Source: CAVRXQ01 sp963725215 (GTDB lineage: Bacteria > Actinomycetota > Acidimicrobiia > Acidimicrobiales > Bog-793). Taken from it: DNA of 64,000 bases. Where the stretch lies: assembly GCA_963725215.1 (NCBI GenBank), contig CAVRXQ010000001.1, positions 62,001 through 126,000 on the forward strand, given 5' to 3'. The notes under the pieces are model-generated. The model searched no databases. It saw only the letters and a list, made by a program, of their open reading frames with translations, and had not been told where the DNA came from. The position numbers and the translations under genes are program-made. Position 1 is the stretch's first letter. Every line of letters begins with the position of its first letter. Shown piece by piece: positions 50,911-60,976 of this stretch.

Positions 50911-51495
50911 TCATTCATCGCATTCAGCTCGTGCGCCGAGCTTGCACGCGGTGAACTTCAAGTCGTCATCGACGATCAACGTGATCTTCCGAAACCCGAT
51001 CGTCTGCAGTCGCGTGAGGAACGACGAGGGCTCGATCGGGTTGTACGTGTCACCTTCGTGAAAGTGGTGGAGACCGTCGCTCGCCAGACTGTCCGAACCG
51101 ACGAAAACGCCGCCCTCGCGAAGCACGCGCAGGGCTCCGGCCAAGAGGTCGTTCTGCTGTCTCGTCGTCTGCACGTGGTGCAGCATCGTGAAACAGCAGA
51201 CGGCGTCGAATGAGGATTCCGGGAACGCGATAGCCGCCGCGTCGCCTACGACGACTTCGACGTTGCGGTTCGCGAAGCGCTCGGCGAGACGCGACGCGGC
51301 GTCAGGGTCGGACTCGAGGCACGTCAGGTGTTTGACGTGGTCGGCGAGCCACCGCGTCGCCGCACCGGGCCCCGGGCCGAGTTCAAGAACCTCGGTGCCG
51401 AGATCGAGCCCCGAGGTCAGCGGGGAAATGACCTCGTTCGAGAGGTATTCGATCCAGTCGGCGCTCGAACACAACTCTGCGTGGGCATCGTTCAT
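50911..51495 (-). CDS. Class I SAM-dependent methyltransferase
   Basis: This 194-residue methyltransferase has motif I VLELGPGPGAATRWLA, the acidic residue after strand 2 (LESDPDAA), VVGDAAAIAFPESSFDAV (motif II region) and FTMLHHV (motif III region). It resembles UbiE/COQ5-type or small-molecule methyltransferases. The substrate is not predictable. It is divergent from the AraC regulator at 51551, which could control it. Confidence 0.87.
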   Translation of the reverse strand: MNDAHAELCSSADWIEYLSNEVISPLTSGLDLGTEVLELGPGPGAATRWLADHVKHLTCLESDPDAASRLAERFANRNVEVVVGDAAAIAFPESSFDAVCCFTMLHHVQTTRQQNDLLAGALRVLREGGVFVGSDSLASDGLHHFHEGDTYNPIEPSSFLTRLQTIGFRKITLIVDDDLKFTACKLGARAECDE

Positions 51496-51550
51496 ACCAA
51501 CAACGGTACGGACGAGCCCGCGCCGCGCCTAGGACGTACGCTGCCAAACA

Positions 51551-52306
51551 ATGTCGCAAGACGGACAACATGCGAAGGTCCCGCCGGGCCAAGCGATGGA
51601 AGTCGTCGTGTTCGAAATGGAGCCCGGAGCCTGCTTCGAGTCGCACCTGCACCAAGACCACCAGCTCGCGTGGGCGTCCGAGGGCGTGCTCACCGTCGAC
51701 TGCGGCGAGGAAACCTGGGTGTTGCCGCCGACGCGCGCGCTTTGGATCCCGGCGGGAGTTCCCCACGAGACGAAGTCGTCCGGTGCGACGATCATGCGCA
51801 CGGCGTACATCGCGCCAAACCGCTCTCCGCTTTCGTTCGCCCGCCCGACACCGGTAGGCGCGGGGAAATTGCTCGCCGAGCTCATCGGCTATCTCTCTGA
51901 TCCGCGCCTCAGTGCTGATGCGCGATCGCACGCCGAAGCGATGATGTTCGACGTCATCGCGCCGTTGCCCGCCTCGGTGATCGAATTGCGGATGCCGAGC
52001 GATTCGCGTGCTCTCGACGTCGCTCGCGCGATCATCGCCAATCCGTCAGATGGTCGCGAGCTCGCCGAGTGGGGTGCGCTCGTCGGCGCGAGCGCGCGCA
52101 CCCTCGCGCGCGCCTTCTTCGAGACCGGAGTCACCTTCGGCCGGTGGCGGACTCTCGCTCGACTGCAGGCCGCAGCTCCGCAGCTCGCGGCGGGCGCCGC
52201 GGTGAGTTCTGTCGCGACGCGCGTCGGCTACTCGACGACGAGCGCGTTCATCGCCGCCTTCCGACGCGAGACCGGATTCACGCCGCGCCATTATTTCGGT
52301 TTGTGA
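51551..52306 (+). CDS. AraC-family transcription regulator with cupin sensor domain
   Basis: This 251-residue regulator has an N-terminal cupin (about 15-95: SHLHQDHQLAWASEG, LPPTRALWIPAGVPHET). The C-terminal double helix-turn-helix (about 155-251) reads ELAEWGALVGASARTLARAF and ends VATRVGYSTTSAFIAAFRRETGFTPRHY, the AraC signature. It is the type that senses a small ligand. Candidate targets are the divergent methyltransferase and the downstream MBL gene. Confidence 0.92.
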   Translation: MSQDGQHAKVPPGQAMEVVVFEMEPGACFESHLHQDHQLAWASEGVLTVDCGEETWVLPPTRALWIPAGVPHETKSSGATIMRTAYIAPNRSPLSFARPTPVGAGKLLAELIGYLSDPRLSADARSHAEAMMFDVIAPLPASVIELRMPSDSRALDVARAIIANPSDGRELAEWGALVGASARTLARAFFETGVTFGRWRTLARLQAAAPQLAAGAAVSSVATRVGYSTTSAFIAAFRRETGFTPRHYFGL

Positions 52307-52414
52307 ACCTTCGGAGGCTCGCGCGTTACGCGATCGCGACGATCATTCTCGGCGCGATGACGTCGCTGCTGAGGCGTTCGTCGGTGTCGAGTTCTGACAT
52401 GAAAGACTGCGCCG

Positions 52415-53266
52415 GTGCGAATCTGGGTGTGCGGCGTCCGGGGAGCGACTCCGGCGCCCGGAGCGGCTTTCATGCGGTACGGCGGACACACGTCGTGCCT
52501 CGCGTTCGCGCACGACGGGGAGCGTCCAAGCCTCATCGTCGACGCTGGGTCGGGCATCCGCCTCGTCGGTGACTTCTTCCAGCCGGACAAAACGATCTTC
52601 GGATCGGCGCCGTTCGCCGGCGCGATCTTGCTCAGCCATTTGCATTTCGATCACACCCAAGGAATTCCCTTTTTCGGAGCAGGCAACCATGAAGGCTCAC
52701 GCGTCGACCTGTTCGCACCGGTGGAGGCCGACGTCGAAGCGAGCATCGAGAGGTTCCTCGCGCCACCTTTCTTCCCGATCGGACCGAACCAGCTTCTCGG
52801 GGCGTGGCAGTACCAAAGGCTCGTGACCGGCGAGGTCAAGATCGAGGGTTTCTCGGTGTCTGTCCGTGCGATCCCCCACTCCGAAAGCACAACCTTCGGC
52901 TTCCGGATCTCCGACGGCGGTTCGGGTGTCGCCTACCTCGCCGATCATGCTCCGGCGCGCCTCGGACCCGGACCTTTGGGATTCGGCGAGTACCACCCAG
53001 ATGCCGTCGCGCTGGCCGAGGGTTGTTCCGTCATCTTCCACGACTCGCAGTACACCGACGAAGAATTGGCAGGCCGGCCGAGCCCTCGCCACTCATCGCC
53101 CGGTTATGCGGTGGGTCTCGGCGAGGTGGCCGAAGTCGAACGCGTGCTGCTCACCCACCATCATCCCGAGCGCACAGACGACGAGATCGATGCGATCGTC
53201 GAAAGCTACCGAAGCGCCCAGTCGTTCGTCGACGCCTCGGCCGTCGGGACCGTGATCGACCTCTGA
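52415..53266 (+). CDS. MBL-fold metallohydrolase, cyclic phosphodiesterase-like
   Basis: This is the intact 283-residue paralogue of the broken gene at 1125. RIWVCGVRGATPAPGAAFMRYGGHTSC is the family start (in parts). The metal motif is SHLHFDHTQGIPFF, with ADH, FHDSQYTDEE, HSSPGYAVG and LTHHHPERTDDEID as later ligands. The fold branch includes RNase Z, PhnP and class II cyclic-nucleotide phosphodiesterases; the late HHHPxRTDDEID motif is the most specific feature. The start is GTG at 52415, 108 bases after the AraC gene. The substrate is unknown. Confidence 0.88.
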   Translation: MRIWVCGVRGATPAPGAAFMRYGGHTSCLAFAHDGERPSLIVDAGSGIRLVGDFFQPDKTIFGSAPFAGAILLSHLHFDHTQGIPFFGAGNHEGSRVDLFAPVEADVEASIERFLAPPFFPIGPNQLLGAWQYQRLVTGEVKIEGFSVSVRAIPHSESTTFGFRISDGGSGVAYLADHAPARLGPGPLGFGEYHPDAVALAEGCSVIFHDSQYTDEELAGRPSPRHSSPGYAVGLGEVAEVERVLLTHHHPERTDDEIDAIVESYRSAQSFVDASAVGTVIDL

Positions 53267-53554
53267 CCCCGACGGGATCACCATCGCCGGACACAGAACG
53301 GGCCGCTCCTAACCGATTCCGGTAACCGACGCGTCGCATGCTCGAGCCTTCCATTTCAGTTTCATTGTGACTTCGCTGTGTCGCACTGCGAGGTACGGCG
53401 CTCGCTCTGTCACAAAGCGTGAGTGCCCAAGCGCGCAGCGTCAAACAACGCCCGAGATGCGCGGTGAAAGGGAATCGACCATTTACCACCGAGTGGACGA
53501 CCAGTAGCATCCGCCGCAACTGCCGAACGGGGATCAACGGGTTGGGGGGGCAGG

Positions 53555-56104
53555 ATGAAACTCATCACTAAACCGCGGCGTCTGCACGGGCGCGGAGCGC
53601 GGAGATCGACGGCTGGGCGGCAAATCGAGTCCAGACGGCGGCGTTTCGGAGCCCTCGGCGCGCTGATCGTGGGAGCGAGCATCGCCCTGCCGGTCGTAGC
53701 CATCGCGACGGCATCCGCGTCTTCCGCGACCACCCAGGACAAGGTGATCTTCGTCCAGACAAGCGGTGAACGAACGCCTGGCCCGTACGTCGAATACGAA
53801 GGCGCGAACGGCACGAATCTGTCCCAGCCGCTTTCGGTCGCGAGGGGCTCGTGTTCTAGCTCGACGCTTTCGAATCCAGCCTCATCCGTTCTCCCAATCA
53901 GCGCGGCCTATTACGCCGACGGCTACACGCAACCGAGCACCTCTGCATCGGTGGGCAGCGAAGTGACAGACGGAGCGGGCGAAACCGGTGTCTGCGTCAA
54001 CTCCAGAACCTCCCCCGGTTACACGATCCAACCCAAAGAGGGCCTCGTCTTTAGCGTCGGTCAATCCAGCACCTCGCTGACCTACGGACGACTCTTCAGC
54101 GAAGCGACGATCCCGATGAAGAACAACTCATCTTCTGAGTCGGTTTCTGGCAACTTGGTGCTGCGGCGCATCTCGGGCGGCGCGGAAACGATCGTGGACG
54201 TGGTGCCCTTCACCCTTGCGTCCGGTAGGGAATCGACAGGCGATCTCGCCGACTGCCCCGTCGTCAGCACCGGGGTCGTCCCGGCTGCTGATCAGTTTGA
54301 CCAGCTCGAGATCCAGGTGAACTCGCCGTCGAGGGGATCGGTCTCTGTCGTCGGTCCGAGCTGCGATAACGACAACGACAAAGACGATCAGGCGGTACCG
54401 ACCTTCTACCTAGATTCGGCTCCGACGATCACCAGCGCGAACAGCACGACGTTCACTGCCGGAAACTCCGGCAGTTTCACGGTGACAACCACCGGCTACC
54501 CGGCCCCAACGCTCGCCGACGCCGCGTTTGCGGCCAGCGGCACCCAGTCAGCGTGCACTCCATCAACTTTGCCGAGCGGCTTGACCTTCAAGGACAACGG
54601 CGACGGCACGGCGACGATCGCCGGTACACCTGCGCCGTCCGCCGGCCCTGACACCTACACGTTCTGCATCAACGCCTCAAACGACGCGGGCACCGCCGTG
54701 CAAACGTTCACCCTGACGCTCGATCAGCCCGCCGCGATCACGAGCGCGAACTCGACGGCCTTCACCGCCGACAGCCCCGGCAGCTTCACCGTGACGACGA
54801 CAGGCAATCCCACCCCAGCGCTGACTGACACGTGCGCTTCTTTGTTGCCGAGCGGTGTGACCTTTAAGGACAACGGCGACGGTACGGCGACGATCGCCGG
54901 CACGCCCGCGCCGATCACGGCCAACGCGCCGAACGGCACGTACGCCTACCCCGTGTGCATCTCCGCCTCGAACACGTTCGGGGGAACGACGAACACGGCG
55001 ACCCAAGCGTTCAGCCTGACGATCGATCAGGCCCCGGCCATCACGAGCGCCGCCGCTGCCACCTTCACGAGCGGCAGCGCGGCCCTCATGACGACAGGCG
55101 TGCCCGGCAGCTTCACCGTGACAACGACGGGCAATCCAACCCCCGCAATCACCAACGCGGCGTTTCCGAGTGGCGACCCCACGTGCACTCCATCGACACT
55201 TCCCGACGATGTGTCCTTCGCCGACAACAACAACGGCACCGCGACGATCACCTACACGGCTGCGGACGACACCGCCGGCAGCTACACCTTGTGCCTCAAC
55301 GCGACGAACGCCTTCGGCTCGCCCCCGACGACCTACGCCGCCACGCAGCCGTTCACACTGACGATCGACCAGGCTCCGGCCATCACGAGCGCGGACAACG
55401 ACATCGTCCCGCAGGGCGAGGCCTTCAGCTTCGAGGTGACCACCAGCGGCAATCCGACCCCTTCGCTCAGCGACGCCAGTTCCGACACGTGCACCACGAC
55501 CCTGCCCTCCGATCTCAACTTCGCCGACAATGGCGACGGCACGGCGACGATCAACGGCACGCCCGGTACGGACGACGCCGGCACGTGGACCGTGTGCATC
55601 ACCGCCTCGAACGGTGTGGGCTCGGCGGCCACCCAGGACTTCTCGCTCTATGTCACGTCACCGAACACACCCCTCGTGGCGATGAATGACTCGAGCGACG
55701 GCGTTACGGCGACGCTGCAGATCAATTCGGGAAGCAAGAGCTTCTCGGACTTCACGACGCACGGATCGGCCGGGGGGACTTCGACCGTGCAGTTCACGAC
55801 GGAAGGAACGTCGTTGTACACAGCGACGGTCAACATCGACTGGGGCGATCTCGCCTATTGCGTGCCGTACGCCTCGACGAGCCCACCGACTTGCCAGCCC
55901 TCGACCGTGACCGTCGGTCCTCCCGGAAGCACGGCGGTACCGGTGCTCGCGTGTCCCCCGGGCTCGCCACCCACGCCACTGCCAGTGAACACCTGGTGCT
56001 CGGAGGGGGCTACCTACTCCTACGTATCGGTGGATGGAACGGAATACACGAACATCACAGAGACGATCTTCGGCTCTGGCGACCTGACCTTCGGCCACAC
56101 CTAA
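53555..56104 (+). CDS. Large secreted protein with four tandem Ig-like (He_PIG-type) repeats
   Basis: This is an 849-residue exported protein. Residues 1-58 are a long, Arg-rich signal peptide ending ATASASS. An N-terminal beta-rich domain of about 225 residues follows with cysteines, then four repeats of about 100 residues (from about 287, 390, 491 and 605), each with an AxITSAN-type start, GSFTVTTTGNPTP and NGDGTATIAGTP-like segment. A last domain of about 145 residues ends FGSGDLTFGHT. There is no sortase motif or C-terminal membrane anchor, so it is probably released or held non-covalently. Likely an adhesive or surface protein; no enzymatic motif seen. Confidence 0.82.
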   Translation: MKLITKPRRLHGRGARRSTAGRQIESRRRRFGALGALIVGASIALPVVAIATASASSATTQDKVIFVQTSGERTPGPYVEYEGANGTNLSQPLSVARGSCSSSTLSNPASSVLPISAAYYADGYTQPSTSASVGSEVTDGAGETGVCVNSRTSPGYTIQPKEGLVFSVGQSSTSLTYGRLFSEATIPMKNNSSSESVSGNLVLRRISGGAETIVDVVPFTLASGRESTGDLADCPVVSTGVVPAADQFDQLEIQVNSPSRGSVSVVGPSCDNDNDKDDQAVPTFYLDSAPTITSANSTTFTAGNSGSFTVTTTGYPAPTLADAAFAASGTQSACTPSTLPSGLTFKDNGDGTATIAGTPAPSAGPDTYTFCINASNDAGTAVQTFTLTLDQPAAITSANSTAFTADSPGSFTVTTTGNPTPALTDTCASLLPSGVTFKDNGDGTATIAGTPAPITANAPNGTYAYPVCISASNTFGGTTNTATQAFSLTIDQAPAITSAAAATFTSGSAALMTTGVPGSFTVTTTGNPTPAITNAAFPSGDPTCTPSTLPDDVSFADNNNGTATITYTAADDTAGSYTLCLNATNAFGSPPTTYAATQPFTLTIDQAPAITSADNDIVPQGEAFSFEVTTSGNPTPSLSDASSDTCTTTLPSDLNFADNGDGTATINGTPGTDDAGTWTVCITASNGVGSAATQDFSLYVTSPNTPLVAMNDSSDGVTATLQINSGSKSFSDFTTHGSAGGTSTVQFTTEGTSLYTATVNIDWGDLAYCVPYASTSPPTCQPSTVTVGPPGSTAVPVLACPPGSPPTPLPVNTWCSEGATYSYVSVDGTEYTNITETIFGSGDLTFGHT
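54415..55660 (+). repeat. Four in-frame Ig-like repeats within the secreted protein gene
   Basis: Units begin near 54418, 54725, 55027 and 55370. DNA similarity is high between units, for example ACGGCGACGATCGCCGG recurs in units 1 and 2, while unit 3 carries an insertion (AALMTTGVPG region). The pattern suggests growth by unequal recombination. Confidence 0.8.
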
Positions 56105-56126
56105 CAACTGTCCGCGCGCTCAGGCC

Positions 56127-59100
56127 TCAGAGCTTGGAGGTCATTTCTGGGAGGATCGTCGGTAGAGCGGGAACGGCGACGATGCCGAGCTGGTCGAGGA
56201 GCTTGTCTCGCTCCGCGACGAGCTCGGGCGGACCGGTTTCGCCGTCGAGCGAGCTCCGAAGGACGAGGAGCGTGACCAGCTCGAAATAGGTTCCCGTCGC
56301 CCGGGCGACGGGAAGGGCGCGGTCGATCCGCTCGATCAGACCAGCGCGCTCGCCCATGACCGCGAGCCCACTCGTCTCGACACGATCGAGCAGCAACCCG
56401 GCGGGCGTACCTTCGAGCGCCGATCCGGCTCGGCCACGCGCCGCAGCGACAACCTCGCGCGCTTTCGCTGGGCGACCGGCAAGGACGTGCGCCTCGGCGA
56501 GGAATCCCCGCGCCTCGATACCCGCCAGCGGACCGCCGGCCGGGTCCTCTAGGTTGATCGCCCCTTCAAGGAGGGCGACTGCTTCGGCATCCGAGCCCAA
56601 CTCGGCGACCACCCGACCAAGCTGGGTGACCGCGGCAAGCTCCAAGGTTGCATAGCCGAGGCCCTGGAAGGTTCTCGTGGCGTGGCGAAGTGCCGCATTC
56701 GCTTCGTCGAGGCGCCCCTGATTGCCAAGGATCTCTCCGATGTTCATCTCGGCCATTGCCGCGCCGGCGATGTCGCCCACACTTTCGGCCACGTCGGTGC
56801 CACGGCGAAACAGGCTGACGGCCTCGTCCCAGCGACCTTCGAAGTGCGCAAAAAGGCCGAGATTGCCGAGCGCCACGCCGACCAGTCGGCGTTCGCCGAG
56901 CTGTTCGTAGATCTCGAGCGCGCGTGCAAGGTGAGTCGCCTCGCTGGCTCGCCCGAGAAACAGAAGCGCCTCGTCCATCGCCGAATAGGCGCCCGCCAGC
57001 GCATGCAACGCACCGATCGGTTGCGCGCGCTCGGCCGCCTGGCGGCTGAGGCTCAGACAGTCCTGTAACCGGCCTTGGCGCGCACGCACCTCCGCTTCCC
57101 GCATTAGTAGCTGCACGGTGACGGCTTCAGCACCCTCCCCAGCCTCGGACTCCAAACGGGAACGGGCGCGACGAAGGAGTCGAATCGACGACCGATACTT
57201 CCGTTGGTTCTCGCCGACCACGCGCGCCCATTTGTTCATGTTCTTTGCCCACTCCACCGGATCCGCGACAACCATCGCCGCCGCACGGCGATAGGCGTCC
57301 TCCGCCTCGCGGTAGTAGCCGAGCGAGAGCCGGGCGTCTCCGAGCTCGCTCCATTCCGAGGCGACCTCAGCGACAGGGAGCCCGGGAAGGAGGCTTGCCG
57401 CCTCGACGGCTCGTTCCAGCTGGAGGGCGACCTCACTCGGGGCGAACATCTGCTTTGCCCGCCTTCCGGCGAGGCGGGCGTACGACCAGGTCTTGTCCCA
57501 TTCCTGCGCGCGGGAGAAGTGCAACGAAAGGCTGTCCGCTCGGCCCTCGAGATCGGACCCGGCGCGCCGCTCGATGATCCGACCCGCCAGGGCGTGCAGC
57601 TCTCTGCGCCGTTTGTACGAAAGCCCCTCGTAGGCCGCCTCACGCAAGAGGGCATGACGGAATTGCAGCCTCCCGTCGTCTGCGGGGACGAGGTAGTCCT
57701 GCAACTCACGCCGGATAGCAGCGTCGAACCCGAGCCCCTCGCTTTCCAGCACCTCCGACAGGAGCTGACCCTCGAAGCTGCGACCGAGGACGGCCGCTTG
57801 GCGAAGCACCTGCCGCGCGCGGGGCGCAAGGGTGTCGATATCCGTGTTGGCCACGGCATCGAGCGATTCAGGGAGCGACTCGGTGCCGCTCGCGCGAGCG
57901 AAACGTACGAGCTCCTCCAAAAAAAGCGGGTTTCCTCCCGAGCGCGCCACGATGCCGTCGTTTTCGTGGGGCCGGAGCGGGGCGGCAGCCGTGGCGACGT
58001 CGATCAGTTCATGGGCCGCGTTTTCTTCGAGTGGGCGCAGTTCGACGATCTCATCGGCGGCCGGGCGCAGACCTCCGGCAACAGAACGGCGGCTGACGAT
58101 GACGAGCCACCGTCGACTCCATGCCGCCGCGACGAGTCGTCCAGCGAGTTCTGATGTTGTCTCGTCGAACCAGTGGGCATCCTCAGCCACAACGAGAAAT
58201 GTCTCGTGCACACACGCGTCCAACAACTGGACGAGGAGGTCCGCGGTCCGGTCCTTATGGAACTCGGGCGCGATGGCAGCGCTCTCGGGGGTGTCGGCCA
58301 GTTCGACCTCGGTGAGCGGTGCCAACAGCGGCGCCAGCTGTGCCGTCTCCGGGCCGAGGGTTGTGACGAGTTCCGCGAGCTGCTTGGCGGCGAGCTGCGA
58401 GTCGTCCACCGAGATTCCAAACAGCCCGCGCAGCGATCGTCGAAATGGAAGATACGGAGTCCCGTCGCCATACGGTTCGCCCTGCAAGAACAGTGCGACG
58501 GCATCGGGATGCCGGGCGCGGAACTCCTCGATGAGGCGGCTCTTGCCGAGTCCCCGTTCGGCCTCGACGAGAACCACGCGGCCCTTCCCGGCGTCGGCCG
58601 ATGAGAACGCCACCTCGAGCTGCGTAATTTCCCCCTGACGACCAACGAAGGGCAGGCTCGACCGGGTCACCGAGTTGACCCCCTGTGCGCGACCGACGGC
58701 GTAAGCCTGCACGGGCTCGGTCTTGCCCTTGACGAGGAACGGCGGCACGACCTCGGTGGCGAACAGCGTGTGTGAGCGGTCCAACACGCCAGCGGTCGAG
58801 AGGATGGCACCTCTGGGCGCGGCGGCCATCAACCTCGCTGCGAGGTTGACCGTGTCGCCCATGACCGTGAACGTCCGGCGGAACTCAGCTCCGATCTCAC
58901 CTGCGAAAACGTGGCCTCGATTGACGCCGATCTGCACGCCAAGACGAAGCGGGCTGTCGGCAATGCGGCGTAGGGCGCGCAGCATCCGTCCTTCGTCATC
59001 GTCGTCTGCCGTCGGCACCCCGGTGACAAGGATGATCTTGCCGCCGTCGTGGTCGAGGTCGCTGGCAAGGAAGGTGACCCCTTCAGCGTCGACAGCCGCC

Positions 59101-59948
59101 TGGACAGCAGCAACGGTCTCGTCGAGCACGACGCCCGTCACCTCAGGTCCCTCGTCGGCAAGCAGATCGTCGACACCTGTGTACTTGACGAAGGCGACGG
59201 TGGCCAACCGATGCTCGGATTCCAATGCAGTCGATCCGAGGTGGGTTCGCAGGCCGATAGGCAGGCGCGTGGCGACGACGTCTCGGGGCACGGGTCGCAT
59301 CGGCAACGGGCCCGGACCCTCGGTGACGACACGGCGCGAACGGACGAGGAAGCCCGCGCCCTTTGGCGCACCGACTGTGCCTGGCGCGAGCGCGCTCGCG
59401 GTTGCCGGGCTGACAACGATCTCACTTGCCTCAGCTGTCTGCTCCATCTTCACTGTCTCCGAAGCTGCTGGTCCGGAGATGAGCAGTTCTCGATGGGAGG
59501 CTCCAACCATGAAGAGGTGCACGGTCCCGCTGTGGATGCCGACCGACATCCGGAGGTTCAGCCGGCCAGCGGGCAACGGGTTTCGCTGGGCGTCACCAAG
59601 TGCCGCGCGCATCGCCACCGCGGCGTTGACCGCGCAAGCCTGATGATCGATTCCGGGGAAGAGCAGGAGTAGGGCGTCTCCCCCGAACTTGAGCAGGCTT
59701 CCTCCTTGCTCGGCGGCGATCGCGAGCATGCGGGAAAAGACGTGATTCAGCACCTCGGTCAGCTGCTCGGTTCCCATCCGACCCTGTCGAGCGAGGCGCT
59801 CGGACAAGGCGGTGAAGCCGGAAATGTCAACGAAGCACAGCGAGGCGTCGATCTCGCGCCACAGCTTGGCGGCCGAAGTGAGATCCCATTCGACTGCCGG
59901 TCGCGGCAGGTAGCAGTCGAGGTCGCTGACTATCGGTGAGCCCCCCAC
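56127..59948 (-). CDS. Soluble-adenylyl-cyclase-like protein: tandem cyclase domains, AAA ATPase, TPR-like repeats
   Basis: This is a 1273-residue cytosolic protein. Cyclase domain 1 (about 34-200) keeps both metal aspartates, D41 in CFVDISGF and D91 in FGGDALLLLF, but replaces the transition-state Asn/Arg stretch with GPAASETVKM. Cyclase domain 2 (about 245-415) lacks the first metal Asp (VAFVKYTG) but has MGDTVNLAARL with N368/R372. An AAA ATPase follows (about 440-750: Walker A-like AERGLGKSRL, K469; VAEDAHWFDE), then about 450 residues of TPR-like helices. The order matches animal sAC. GTG 59948 with GGGAGGAG upstream was chosen over TTG 60005. Confidence 0.88.
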   Translation of the reverse strand: MGGSPIVSDLDCYLPRPAVEWDLTSAAKLWREIDASLCFVDISGFTALSERLARQGRMGTEQLTEVLNHVFSRMLAIAAEQGGSLLKFGGDALLLLFPGIDHQACAVNAAVAMRAALGDAQRNPLPAGRLNLRMSVGIHSGTVHLFMVGASHRELLISGPAASETVKMEQTAEASEIVVSPATASALAPGTVGAPKGAGFLVRSRRVVTEGPGPLPMRPVPRDVVATRLPIGLRTHLGSTALESEHRLATVAFVKYTGVDDLLADEGPEVTGVVLDETVAAVQAAVDAEGVTFLASDLDHDGGKIILVTGVPTADDDDEGRMLRALRRIADSPLRLGVQIGVNRGHVFAGEIGAEFRRTFTVMGDTVNLAARLMAAAPRGAILSTAGVLDRSHTLFATEVVPPFLVKGKTEPVQAYAVGRAQGVNSVTRSSLPFVGRQGEITQLEVAFSSADAGKGRVVLVEAERGLGKSRLIEEFRARHPDAVALFLQGEPYGDGTPYLPFRRSLRGLFGISVDDSQLAAKQLAELVTTLGPETAQLAPLLAPLTEVELADTPESAAIAPEFHKDRTADLLVQLLDACVHETFLVVAEDAHWFDETTSELAGRLVAAAWSRRWLVIVSRRSVAGGLRPAADEIVELRPLEENAAHELIDVATAAAPLRPHENDGIVARSGGNPLFLEELVRFARASGTESLPESLDAVANTDIDTLAPRARQVLRQAAVLGRSFEGQLLSEVLESEGLGFDAAIRRELQDYLVPADDGRLQFRHALLREAAYEGLSYKRRRELHALAGRIIERRAGSDLEGRADSLSLHFSRAQEWDKTWSYARLAGRRAKQMFAPSEVALQLERAVEAASLLPGLPVAEVASEWSELGDARLSLGYYREAEDAYRRAAAMVVADPVEWAKNMNKWARVVGENQRKYRSSIRLLRRARSRLESEAGEGAEAVTVQLLMREAEVRARQGRLQDCLSLSRQAAERAQPIGALHALAGAYSAMDEALLFLGRASEATHLARALEIYEQLGERRLVGVALGNLGLFAHFEGRWDEAVSLFRRGTDVAESVGDIAGAAMAEMNIGEILGNQGRLDEANAALRHATRTFQGLGYATLELAAVTQLGRVVAELGSDAEAVALLEGAINLEDPAGGPLAGIEARGFLAEAHVLAGRPAKAREVVAAARGRAGSALEGTPAGLLLDRVETSGLAVMGERAGLIERIDRALPVARATGTYFELVTLLVLRSSLDGETGPPELVAERDKLLDQLGIVAVPALPTILPEMTSKL

Positions 59949-60275
59949 CCCCGCTCTCCTCCCGACAAGACCTGCTTGATAAGTGCGCAGTCTCGGTGGG
60001 GACAATAGACACGCTCGGGGCCCAGTGCGTCGCCCCGCCCCGAGACCGTGCGGGCGGTGCCTTCGAAAAAGTGACCGACCTAAGCGAGAGTCGGAGTGCT
60101 CAGGGCCGGAAGAGCGCTCTCACTCGAACCCGGTTCCGCGTGCCGAATCGACCACGAGGATCGCTGCTTGCGCTGAGCGAGCGAGTCGACCGCGAACGAA
60201 CATCCCTCTCCGAGCCGTAGCTCAGTAAGGAGACCTCGATCCGGAGATCGAACGGATCGCCACCCCGGCGTCCGA

Positions 60276-60710
60276 TCAGGCGGCGCCAGAGGTTGTGTCG
60301 ACGATCAGCACCGAACACTCCGCGTGGTGCGCGACGGAGTTGGGAACGCTCCCGAGGACCCGCTTCGCCCCGCGCATCCCCTTGTTCCCGACGACGATCA
60401 GGTCGGCCCCGACGCGATTCGCGACCCGGACGATCGCTTCCGCGGCCTCGCCGGTCGCCGCGTGGACCTCGACCTCGACGCCGGCGTGCTTGCCGATCCG
60501 TTCGAGTTCAGCGAGCAGCGTGTCGGCCGGGTGGGCGGTCACCGAATACTTGAACTCTTCGGGAAGGTCCGGGATCTTCACGGACTCCGGTTTGTACGCC
60601 GTGGCGATGTGGAGCTTCGCGCCGAGTTTCCCGGCGAGCTCCGCCGCGGTCCGTACCGCTTTCAGCGCGGTCTTCGAACTGTCCGCCCCGACGAGGACGT
60701 TCTTGTACAC
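60276..60710 (-). CDS. Universal stress protein (UspA family)
   Basis: This is a single-domain Usp of 144 residues. NVLVGADSSKTALKAV is the N-terminal strand with the ATP-binding Asp, and VVGNKGMRGAKRVLGSVPNSVAHHAECSVLIV (segments) is the G-x2-G-x9-G-S/T ATP-binding motif, so it should bind ATP. It is divergent from putA across 266 bases. Usp genes often respond to dormancy or hypoxia in actinobacteria; no regulator box was recognised here. Confidence 0.93.
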   Translation of the reverse strand: MYKNVLVGADSSKTALKAVRTAAELAGKLGAKLHIATAYKPESVKIPDLPEEFKYSVTAHPADTLLAELERIGKHAGVEVEVHAATGEAAEAIVRVANRVGADLIVVGNKGMRGAKRVLGSVPNSVAHHAECSVLIVDTTSGAA

Positions 60711-60976
60711 GTGGCCACCTCACTTCCGAAAGCGACTCGTCGTTCGTCGGCTCTCGCGTTTGACGAGCGCGACGGTGGCGAGCGGCGGTCTCGCTGGTAG
60801 AAAGACCGTATCAGAGGGAGCCGATTTCGAGCCGGGACGAATCGCGGGCCGAACCTTCGATAACGGGATGCGACGGCCGCTCGGTCGGGGGCGCCGGGAA
60901 CACACGACCAGGCGACGGACGACCTCGCGGGCTTCCATCCGCGGATCATGGTCTGCCCGACGCGAAACGCCCTACG

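Noticed and set aside
60213..60290. tRNA-like start (GCCGTAGCTCAGTAAGGAG)
   Set aside because: No anticodon arm, no TTCGA-type T-loop and no closing acceptor stem; chance match to the D-arm region.
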